Shown: positions 1 through 5,245 of the stretch, in pieces
Layout of the letters: the number at the start of each line of letters is the position of its first letter
Position numbering within the stretch: the stretch's first letter is position 1
NCBI GenBank assembly: GCA_019247865.1
Contig: JAFBAJ010000288.1
Coordinates: 1-5,245, forward strand
Direction of reading: 5' to 3'
Source of the DNA: Acidobacteriota bacterium
GTDB taxonomy: Bacteria > Acidobacteriota > Blastocatellia > Pyrinomonadales > Pyrinomonadaceae
Length of the DNA stretch: 5,245 nt
Notes under the pieces: model-generated
What the model was told of the DNA's origin: nothing
Databases searched by the model: none
What the model saw: the letters and a program-made list of their open reading frames with translations, nothing else
Made by a program: the position numbers and the translations under genes

Positions 1-272
1 CATCAGGACGCATCCAGAGAGTTCATGTATATAGCGGGCAGCGGATGCCGCTTGTTGGTAACAGGTATCTGCTGTTTCTCAAGCGCAGCGAACCAGCGGC
101 AGACCCGATGATTCTGACTGGCTATGAGTTACGACGGGGAATCATCACCTCTCTCGACATAGTCCGGCCATATTCAGAATATACAGGTATGGATGAGCAG
201 CGATTTCTCGATGCTGTTCGGGCACAGACTATTTCCTCATCTGAAAAACAGAAAGGGAGGCGGAACAAATGA
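1..272 (+). CDS. C-terminal part of an unrecognised protein (5' end outside window)
   Basis: The reading frame is open from the left edge (first full codon at position 3) to the TGA at 270-272, giving 89 visible residues, so the true start lies outside the window. The first in-frame ATG at 45 is probably internal, because the sequence before it (ending VHVYSGQR) reads like continuous protein. The visible part contains a likely beta-rich core (PLVGNRYLLFLKRSE, then MILTGYELRRGIITSLD), a Tyr-rich stretch (RPYSEYTGMDEQRF) and a basic tail (KQKGRRNK). I see no membrane segment or catalytic motif. It resembles the end of small secreted hypothetical proteins I associate with Acidobacteriota, but I cannot name a family. 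The stop overlaps an ATG at 269 as ATGA, with a GGGAGG ribosome-binding site inside this gene at 255-260, which suggests translational coupling to the metalloprotease gene that follows. Confidence 0.7.
   Translation, partial: SGRIQRVHVYSGQRMPLVGNRYLLFLKRSEPAADPMILTGYELRRGIITSLDIVRPYSEYTGMDEQRFLDAVRAQTISSSEKQKGRRNK
255..271 (+). promoter_or_regulatory. Shine-Dalgarno and ATGA start/stop overlap
   Basis: GGGAGG (255-260) lies 8 bases before an ATG at 269-271, and that ATG shares bases with the upstream TGA (270-272). This is a classic re-initiation arrangement. The ATG is in the same frame as the metalloprotease at 398-1681, which marks it as the likely original start of that gene even though a TAA now interrupts the frame at 323-325. 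Confidence 0.6.
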
Positions 273-397
273 TCCTTTCCCTTCTCCGGCGCTCTATGCC
301 GAGCATTATTGCGACGGAGTATTAATCCCCCCTCTTATTCCTAGCTTGGCCGCACTCGGAGGCGCAACTCAACTGCTCAACACCGGAAATCCGAACC
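269..397 (+). pseudogene. Interrupted signal-peptide leader of the metalloprotease gene
   Basis: From the ATG at 269 the frame reads MILSLLRRSMPSIIATEY and then meets TAA at 323-325. It continues in the same frame as [17 protein letters not shown] and on into the intact metalloprotease frame. The pieces look like a signal peptide: a start, a basic RR, a hydrophobic segment (PLLFLAW) and a possible SEA-Q cleavage site. After the TAA there is no ATG or GTG, and no TTG before 398, in this frame. Either the gene is broken, or the stop is an assembly or sequencing error. One alternative repair is a 1-base gain near 317-319 with a 1-base loss in the C run at 327-332, which would read [21 protein letters not shown], a better hydrophobic core; this repair is inference only. 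Confidence 0.5.
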
Positions 398-1681
398 TTG
401 GAGGAGACTTGGCCTCAGGGCGTCACGGTCAATGTCAACATTGACCCCAGTTATAATACTGAACAGCGAGCGGCCATTGCTGCCGCTTTCGCTAATTGGA
501 ATCTCGCTTCGTATTTGAACTGTTCGCGTGTGTACTTTAATACGCCTACTTATAATTCAACGCCGATTGCCGGACCCGGTGTTCCAAATCCACTGAGCTA
601 TCGGTATCAGATTTATAGACGGAATCCTCCAGCTCATCCAGCAGATCGAGGGGTCACCTTTGGTGGCAGTTATAACGGACGCAATCTGGCCGTGTGGAGC
701 TATCTCAACGTAAGAGTCACAGTCCCGGAGGCGCTTAAGCAACTCATGGCTCATGAGATTGGTCATTCTATGGGACTATTCGAGTGCGAGAATTGTGGTG
801 CGACGCGCTCGGTCATGAATATGCCGGTTGCTGACGGATACAATGATACGAACGGACTCACCAGCCCAACCGTATGTGACAATGCTGCGGTTGTGCTGGT
901 TGGCCTTTATAATTGTATTGCGCCTAGTCCGACTCCAACCCCGACGCCGAGTCCCTCGCCCTATGTTCCTCCCTGCCCGTACCCGCAAGGGTCGCCGCCG
1001 CAACCCTGGTGCCAGTGGGATAGATTCTTCTGCGAGTGGGACTGCTTCGCCGATTGCACTCACCGCCCTGCCCCGGACAAGGAAGATGAAGGGACTGAGC
1101 CGCCCTCGACAGACCTGATGTGTGTGGACTGCGAATGCACCAGCCCCATTCTGATTGATCCTTCCGGCAACGGGTTCGACCTGACGGATGCGGCAGGCGG
1201 CGTGGACTTTGATCTTAACGGCAACGGACACTCTGAGCATTTCGCATGGACAGCGACAGGCTCCGATGATGCGTGGCTCGTGCTGGATCGCAATGGCGAC
1301 GGGCTGATTACCACCGGCCGCGAGATGTTCGGCAACTTCACCCGGCAGCCGCCATCAGCTACGCCGAACGGCTTCCTCGCTTTGGCCGAGTTTGACAAAC
1401 CGGAGCGCGGCGGAAATGCAGATGGAGAGATAGATAGCCAAGATGCGATTTTCAGTTCCTTACGCTTGTGGCAGGACACGGATCACAACGGTATCTCGGA
1501 GATGTGGGAGTTAAAGAGTTTGAGTGCGCTCAATGTCGTGAAGATAGATTTGGATTACAAGGAAGCTAACCGGCACGACGAGCACGGCAACTGGTTTCGG
1601 TATCGAGCGAAGGTCAGAGATGCACAGGGGGCGCAGGTTGGGCGCTGGGCTTGGGACGTGTTTCTGCGGAGCGCGCCATAA
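398..1681 (+). CDS. Secreted zinc metalloprotease-like protein with C-terminal calcium-binding-type domain
   Basis: The intact frame has 427 codons from a TTG at 398; this TTG has no good ribosome-binding site and is probably not the original start (see the leader at 269-397). Residues 1-172 form a metzincin/matrixin-like domain. The motif [11 protein letters not shown] sits at 119-129, with zinc ligands H119 and H123 and catalytic E120, and SVMN at 138-141 fits a Met-turn. The usual third ligand (His or Asp) is Glu129, directly followed by CENC (130-133). A Thr/Pro/Ser linker (175-188) leads to a Cys-rich connector (193-247, eight Cys). Residues 249-425 form a domain with EF-hand-like Asp/Asn/Gly loops: [11 protein letters not shown] (270-280), [13 protein letters not shown] (297-309), [11 protein letters not shown] (339-349) and DTDHNGISE (360-368). 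The family role would be extracellular proteolysis with calcium-stabilised structure; the substrate is unknown. The gene converges on thyA with 38 bp between stop codons. The domain calls are fairly firm, and whether the gene is functional is uncertain. Confidence 0.8.
   Translation: MEETWPQGVTVNVNIDPSYNTEQRAAIAAAFANWNLASYLNCSRVYFNTPTYNSTPIAGPGVPNPLSYRYQIYRRNPPAHPADRGVTFGGSYNGRNLAVWSYLNVRVTVPEALKQLMAHEIGHSMGLFECENCGATRSVMNMPVADGYNDTNGLTSPTVCDNAAVVLVGLYNCIAPSPTPTPTPSPSPYVPPCPYPQGSPPQPWCQWDRFFCEWDCFADCTHRPAPDKEDEGTEPPSTDLMCVDCECTSPILIDPSGNGFDLTDAAGGVDFDLNGNGHSEHFAWTATGSDDAWLVLDRNGDGLITTGREMFGNFTRQPPSATPNGFLALAEFDKPERGGNADGEIDSQDAIFSSLRLWQDTDHNGISEMWELKSLSALNVVKIDLDYKEANRHDEHGNWFRYRAKVRDAQGAQVGRWAWDVFLRSAP
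921..963 (+). repeat. Low-complexity Thr/Pro/Ser-coding tract
   Basis: This C-rich imperfect tandem stretch encodes [15 protein letters not shown] in the metalloprotease-like gene. Such tracts typically form extended, flexible linkers between domains of secreted proteins. It is a coding repeat and not an intergenic array. Confidence 0.7.
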
Positions 1682-1719
1682 GAGCAGACCGTTGATATTG
1701 TTTTTCTCTCTCTCGCAGT
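1682..1719. other. Convergent intergenic gap between metalloprotease gene and thyA
   Basis: These 38 bp separate two converging stop codons. They hold a T run (1700-1705) followed by a CT-rich stretch (to about 1713). I find no stem long enough to call a rho-independent terminator on either strand. Confidence 0.5.
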
Positions 1720-2568
1720 TCAGACCGCGACGGGCGCGGCGATCTTGCCGTGTGATTGATAGCCGGAGAGCGTCAGATGCTCGTACCTCACACTGAGCAG
1801 ACCTTCGAGGCCGCGCAATTTTTCATCCTCGTCTCTGATTTCAAGATGCGGCAGCGGCAAAGGCTCACGCGCGAGCAGCGCTTCGACCTGCGCGAGATGG
1901 TTCTGGTAGATGTGGTAATCGCCGAGCGTGTAGACGAACTCGCCCACCTCCAGTTCGCAGACGTGTGCGACCAGATGCGTCAGCAGCGCGTAAGAGCTGA
2001 TGTTGAATGGCACGCCGAGAAAGGCGTCGGCCGAGCGTTGATAGAGCTGGCAGTGCAGCGTGCGCCCTTCTGCGACCTTGAATTGAAAGAGCGTGTGACA
2101 GGGCGGAAGGTCGACTTCGTCCGCGACGCGCGGGTCCCAGCCGGTCACGATCAGGCGGCGCGAGTTGGGGTTGTGCTGAATGTTCTCGATGAGGCGCGCG
2201 ATCTGATCCACGCCGTCGCGCTGTGGGTAATGGCCGCCGAAGCTCCGCCACAAGTAACCATAGATCGGCCCCAGGTCGCCCGCCTCTCGACCGAAGCGGC
2301 GCGTGTGTTCCGCGTCAGCCCACTCGGCCCAGATGTCCACGCCGCGCGCGCGCAGGTTGGCCTCGCTGGTGTCGCCGGAGAGAAACCAGAACAGCTCCTC
2401 TGCCACCCAGCGAAACGGAACCTTCTTCGTCGTCACGATGGGAAAGCCCTCGCGCAGGTCGAAGCGCGTCTGGTGGCCGAAGTGCGAGATGGTGCCGACG
2501 CCCGTGCGGTCGCTGTGTCGCACGCCGTGTTCAAGGATCGATTTTAAGAGGTCGTGGTACTGTTTCAT
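1720..2568 (-). CDS. thyA: Thymidylate synthase (ThyA)
   Basis: ThyA makes dTMP from dUMP in the cytoplasm using 5,10-methylenetetrahydrofolate as methyl donor and reductant, releasing dihydrofolate. The start is the ATG at 2568-2566 (MKQYHDLLKS), which matches the usual ThyA N-terminus; a TTG at 2622 would add 18 residues with no ThyA character. The product is 282 residues, close to the 264 of E. coli ThyA. Visible hallmarks are R21 (phosphate-binding loop, DRTGVGT), the nucleophile C157 in LPPCHTLFQF, the second phosphate-binding pair RR (137-138), QRSADAFLGVPFN (177-189; substrate Arg178, Ser179, Asp181 and Asn189), H219 and Y221 in GDYHIYQNH, and the conserved C-terminus ending KIAAPVAV. 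The window shows no folA after it; the next gene converges from the opposite strand. I see no strong Shine-Dalgarno before the start. The identification is secure. Confidence 0.98.
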   Translation of the reverse strand: MKQYHDLLKSILEHGVRHSDRTGVGTISHFGHQTRFDLREGFPIVTTKKVPFRWVAEELFWFLSGDTSEANLRARGVDIWAEWADAEHTRRFGREAGDLGPIYGYLWRSFGGHYPQRDGVDQIARLIENIQHNPNSRRLIVTGWDPRVADEVDLPPCHTLFQFKVAEGRTLHCQLYQRSADAFLGVPFNISSYALLTHLVAHVCELEVGEFVYTLGDYHIYQNHLAQVEALLAREPLPLPHLEIRDEDEKLRGLEGLLSVRYEHLTLSGYQSHGKIAAPVAV

Positions 2569-2670
2569 CTGGGATGGCGCATGAAAATTTAGTATGCTAC
2601 AGCAGAACTTTTGAGAGTCCAATTAACGAGGAAAGAGCCGTCTTGTCAAGCTCGCGGCCGGATTAAACAG
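2569..2670. other. Divergent intergenic region between thyA and an unrecognised gene
   Basis: These 102 bp separate two divergent start codons and must hold expression signals for both. The part nearest thyA is AT-rich (about 2580-2600). For the minus strand there is a candidate promoter, listed separately. For the plus strand a TATGCT at 2593-2598 matches four of six bases of a -10 box, but I see no matching -35 at proper spacing. I find no clear operator repeat. Confidence 0.5.
2621..2649 (-). promoter_or_regulatory. Candidate sigma-70-type promoter for thyA
   Basis: On the minus strand a perfect TTGACA (complement of 2644-2649) is followed after 17 bp by TTAATT (complement of 2621-2626). 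The latter matches only three of six bases of the TATAAT consensus. Transcription would start near 2614, about 46 bases before the thyA ATG at 2568. The spacing and the -35 are good and the -10 is poor, so the call is tentative. Confidence 0.3.
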
Positions 2671-3171
2671 ATGGATCAAGCCTTACGTGTCAGCTTCAAC
2701 AGCCCGCAGAGCGGCTTTATGTCGATTGGTCTCGAAAACGATCAACAGAGCTTCGTGGCCGCCGTCTCACACGAGCCTTATGATTCAGTCCGCGACCTGA
2801 TCAACGCTCTGCTGGCCCTGCTCGACGGAGCGGAACGCGCCACGGTCAAGTGGAATCAGGAGCCAGAGGAATATGATTTCGAGTTCATACGGACGGATGA
2901 ACAAGTGCAGCTCAGCGTGATTCGTTATACGGATCATCATCGCCTGGCGGAGAAGCGCGAACAGGTCTTTTCCCACACGGGCTCGGTCAGAGGTCTCTGC
3001 CTTTCGTTTCGCGAGGTCCTGCGCAGGCTGCACCTTGACAGAAGGACGGACGAGTATGCGAAGAACTGGCGGAGGGAATTCCCCGCCGCCGAGTTCCTGC
3101 AATTAAAGCGACGGATAAAGGCGCTGCCGCCTCCGATGGCATACATTGTAGGTGGCGAGATTAAAGGTTAG
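2671..3171 (+). CDS. Unrecognised 166-residue cytoplasmic protein
   Basis: I chose the ATG at 2671 (MDQALRVSFNSPQSG). A TTG at 2611 in the same frame would add 20 residues, but that stretch (VQLTRKEPSCQARGRIK) looks like translated intergenic DNA, and the TTG overlaps the candidate thyA promoter region. The protein has no signal peptide, membrane segment or Cys motif. Visible features are an N-terminal strand-rich part (FMSIGLEN), an amphipathic helix (about 39-53, DLINALLALLDG), a Trp/acidic segment (WNQEPEEYDFEFIR, 61-74), a central strand (VQLSVIRY, 79-86) and a basic helical C-terminal half (about 105-151, with FREVLRRLHLDRR and LKRRIKAL). The alternating strands and charged helices suggest a small alpha/beta fold of the kind seen in many single-domain hypothetical or immunity-like proteins, but nothing fixes a function. 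It is divergent from thyA and ends 5 bp before the converging stop of the serine hydrolase gene. Confidence 0.75.
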   Translation: MDQALRVSFNSPQSGFMSIGLENDQQSFVAAVSHEPYDSVRDLINALLALLDGAERATVKWNQEPEEYDFEFIRTDEQVQLSVIRYTDHHRLAEKREQVFSHTGSVRGLCLSFREVLRRLHLDRRTDEYAKNWRREFPAAEFLQLKRRIKALPPPMAYIVGGEIKG

Positions 3172-3176
3172 CCCTT

Positions 3177-5245
3177 TCACTGCTTCAGCTTCTTCAGCAT
3201 CTCGCTCGCGTGTGACAGGTTCGGATCGGCCGCGACCGCTTTCCGGTAAGCCTCGATGGCCTGCGCCTGCTGTCCCTGCTTGAGATACAGGTCGCCGAGC
3301 GTGTCGTAGAGCGCGGCCTCCTGCGGATAGAGTTCGAGCGCGAGTTGTAACCATTCGACGGCCGCGCCGGTCTGGTCGATTCCGGCCAGCGAGCGCCCGA
3401 TCTGGTTTGCAGCCCCAGGCCCGGCGATGCCCTTCGCGTTGACGCTCGCGCCCTTTTTGAGCGCCGCACGCGCACCATCTTTGTCTCCCAGAATGATAAG
3501 GTCGATGGCGTAATAAACCTGCGCGGTGTCGGAGTCGGGATAGAGGCTCGCGCCTATCTCCGAAGCCTGCCGTGCATGTGTCCAGTCTTTTCGCGAGGCA
3601 TAGAGCAGTCGCGCCTCGAACGTTCTGCCGAACAGGTTCGGAGAGACCTGCGCTCCGGCAAACTCCTTCTGCAACCTCGCGCCGAGACGCGGCAGGTCTG
3701 CCTCGCGCGTGAAATCCAGACGGCGCACTTCGTCGCTCCAAGTCTTCGTCCAGTCCTGATTCCAGGCGCTGACTAACTGCTCGAACGGCTCGCCGAACTT
3801 GAGCTCCGGCGGATAATTGGGCGAAGCTTTGTACAGCTCCACATAGTCCGCGAAGAAACGGATCGCGCCCAGCTTGTGATAAAGCCCGACACGCTCCGCG
3901 CCGTACTTTTCGCGCAGCCTGAGCAGCATGTATGAGCCGACTTTGAGAAAGGCCGTGTCGGCGACCGGCTGACGACCGTCGTTGATGGCTTGATTCGTCT
4001 GCTCGAAAGAGCTTTGCAGCGCGGCGCGATTGACGTGGCGATTGAAATAGGCGAAAGCCTTCACCAACTCCTGCGCGTCCGTCGAGACGGTCTGCCCGTG
4101 CTGGTCCAAGTAGAGCGAGCCCCAATTAAAGGTCTCGCTCATCCCTTTGTAGAGCGAGCGGTCGAGCCTCTCTTTCAAATAGGGAGAGATGTCCCAGGGC
4201 TCGCCCGTCACGGCCTCGTAGAGCCGCTTCACGTACGGCATCCGGTCTATCTCTTGCAGGTTGCAGGCGAAGGCGATGGTCAAATCCTCGGACGGCATGC
4301 GGAGCACCATCGTGTTCGTGCCCGTCTGCCCGCCGTCGTTGTAAAAGACATAATGACCGTTGACCGGAAAGACCTGCCAGCCCAGAGTGTAATACCACTC
4401 GCCGTCGTTGATCCCGACGTAGCGCCCGCCCTTGTTGGCGACGGGCGTGAACATCAGTTCGAGCGAAGCACGCGACAAAATTCCGGCGCGCTCGATGCTG
4501 CTCGCCCAGCGCAGCAGGTCCGGCACGGTGCCGGTCGCGCCGCCTCCGCCAAAGCGCGAGCTGACATCCAGGAACGGAGCGTTCTTCACTTCGCCGCTCA
4601 CCACTTCGTAGCCGTGCACGCGATTCGGTATCAGCTCGCGCACGTTATCCATCCGCGTCTCCTTCATGCCGAGCGGCGTCCAGAAGTTGTCGCGCAGATA
4701 GTCGCCGAAAGATTTCCCCGAAACATTTTCGATTGCCGCGCCGAGCAGGTTGTAGCCGCTGGTCTGGTAATCGAACTTCACGCCCGGCTCGTTTTTGATC
4801 GGAAATTTACTGATGCGCGCGACGACTTCGCGCGGCGTGACGTACTCCGGCCCGATGCCGGAGCCGGTCTGCCCGCCGCCCAGATGCACCAGCAGTTGTC
4901 GCACCGTGACCGGCCATTTCTGCTTGGGATAGTCGGGCACATAGGTTTGAATCTCCGCGTCGAGGTCGAGCTTGCCTCTTTCGGCGAGCTGCACGATGGC
5001 CGCGCCCGTCATCGTCTTCGTGACCGAAGCTAAACGATAAGCGGATTCGGCGCTCGCCGGAACTCTGTTTTCAAGGTCTGCATAACCGAACCCCTTGACC
5101 CAGCTCTCTGTGCCCTTGCGAAAGCCGATGGTCAGGCCCGGAATCTTGTCCTTCAACATCTGCTGGCGGACGAACTCTTCAAAGCCGCGCAGACGGCTCT
5201 CGTATCGTTTGGAATTGGTTTGCTGCGCGCAGACGGCGAACGGCT
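3177..5245 (-). CDS. LACTB-like (class-C beta-lactamase family) serine hydrolase with C-terminal TPRs, 5' end outside window
   Basis: The frame is open from the right edge to the TGA at 3179-3177 and shows 688 codons. The ATG at 5159 is probably internal: the 28 codons before it read PFAVCAQQTNSKRYESRLRG, like the end of a signal peptide (cleavage near VCA-QQ) and the mature N-terminus, so the protein is likely exported. Counting from that ATG, residues 7-300 form the PF00144-type domain. The nucleophile motif SVTK is at 45-48 (S45, K48). The second motif is YQT at 131-133 in place of the common YxN, and the third is likely GGQTG at 276-280 in place of KTG or HTG. KLDLDAEIQTYVPDYP (63-78) and the Y-x-T motif resemble mitochondrial LACTB and its bacterial relatives, which act as peptidases or esterases; the substrate here is unknown. 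Residues 325-540 are mostly helical and unassigned. Residues 582-660 hold about two TPR-like repeats (EAALYDTLGDLYLKQGQ, AIEAYRKAVAADPN), with another possible one near 540-570, suggesting partner binding. Confidence 0.9.
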   Translation of the reverse strand, partial: PFAVCAQQTNSKRYESRLRGFEEFVRQQMLKDKIPGLTIGFRKGTESWVKGFGYADLENRVPASAESAYRLASVTKTMTGAAIVQLAERGKLDLDAEIQTYVPDYPKQKWPVTVRQLLVHLGGGQTGSGIGPEYVTPREVVARISKFPIKNEPGVKFDYQTSGYNLLGAAIENVSGKSFGDYLRDNFWTPLGMKETRMDNVRELIPNRVHGYEVVSGEVKNAPFLDVSSRFGGGGATGTVPDLLRWASSIERAGILSRASLELMFTPVANKGGRYVGINDGEWYYTLGWQVFPVNGHYVFYNDGGQTGTNTMVLRMPSEDLTIAFACNLQEIDRMPYVKRLYEAVTGEPWDISPYLKERLDRSLYKGMSETFNWGSLYLDQHGQTVSTDAQELVKAFAYFNRHVNRAALQSSFEQTNQAINDGRQPVADTAFLKVGSYMLLRLREKYGAERVGLYHKLGAIRFFADYVELYKASPNYPPELKFGEPFEQLVSAWNQDWTKTWSDEVRRLDFTREADLPRLGARLQKEFAGAQVSPNLFGRTFEARLLYASRKDWTHARQASEIGASLYPDSDTAQVYYAIDLIILGDKDGARAALKKGASVNAKGIAGPGAANQIGRSLAGIDQTGAAVEWLQLALELYPQEAALYDTLGDLYLKQGQQAQAIEAYRKAVAADPNLSHASEMLKKLKQ

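Noticed and set aside
921..963. C-rich tandem pattern as a possible CRISPR or intergenic repeat array
   Set aside because: It is in frame within a gene and encodes a Thr/Pro/Ser linker; the units are too short and irregular for an array.
1700..1713. T run and CT-rich stretch as a rho-independent terminator
   Set aside because: No adequate GC-rich inverted repeat precedes the T run on the plus strand, and the minus strand has none before the A-rich complement.
1756..2547. Long plus-strand open frame (263 codons) opposite thyA
   Set aside because: It lies wholly antisense to a certain thyA gene; its Arg/Val/Ala-rich product is what the complement of a GC-rich gene gives, with no recognisable motif.
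2569..2622. TTG at 2622 as the start of thyA
   Set aside because: ThyA proteins normally begin with a sequence like MKQYHDLL, which is found at the ATG at 2568; the extra 18 residues are not ThyA-like.
2611..2670. TTG at 2611 as the start of the 166-residue protein
   Set aside because: The added 20 residues look non-conserved, the TTG overlaps the probable thyA promoter, and an in-frame ATG at 2671 gives a natural N-terminus.
3103..4125. Minus-strand open frame of 340 codons in another frame of the hydrolase gene
   Set aside because: It overlaps the hydrolase on the same strand in another frame and also runs into the convergent gene; the product is Arg/Gly-rich without motifs.
3990..5033. 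Long plus-strand open frame (347 codons) opposite the serine hydrolase
   Set aside because: It is antisense to a well-supported coding region with catalytic motifs; the composition is a typical shadow of high-GC coding DNA.

Overview
This 5.2 kb window looks like chromosomal DNA from a bacterium of the phylum Acidobacteriota, probably class Blastocatellia. The taxonomic inference rests on the C-terminal calcium-binding-type domain of the secreted metalloprotease, whose wording ([43 protein letters not shown]) I associate with proteins common in that group, on a LACTB-like serine hydrolase fused to TPRs, and on the moderately high GC. No similarity search was possible, so the placement is an inference. 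I see no mobile element, CRISPR array, tRNA or rRNA.

Layout, left to right: (1) the 3' end of an unrecognised plus-strand gene (up to 272). (2) A plus-strand, apparently secreted zinc-metalloprotease-like gene ending at 1681. Its natural start appears to be the ATG at 269, which overlaps the upstream stop as ATGA, but that frame is interrupted by a TAA at 323-325 inside what looks like the signal peptide. The uninterrupted frame begins only at a TTG at 398. (3) Thymidylate synthase thyA on the minus strand (2568 to 1720), converging on gene 2. (4) A 102-bp divergent intergenic region with a candidate thyA promoter. (5) An unrecognised 166-residue plus-strand protein (2671-3171). (6) A minus-strand exported LACTB/class-C beta-lactamase-like serine hydrolase with C-terminal TPRs, running off the right edge. 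Its stop lies 5 bp from the stop of gene 5.

The genes do not form one pathway. Genes 1 and 2 look like a translationally coupled pair; thyA is a housekeeping gene without a folA partner in view; the serine hydrolase is a stand-alone envelope or periplasmic enzyme. The most interesting points are the broken export signal of the metalloprotease, its atypical zinc motif (HExxHxxGxxE followed by CxxC) in a protease/Cys-rich/calcium-domain fusion, and the unusual catalytic motifs of the serine hydrolase. I found no convincing new multi-gene system.
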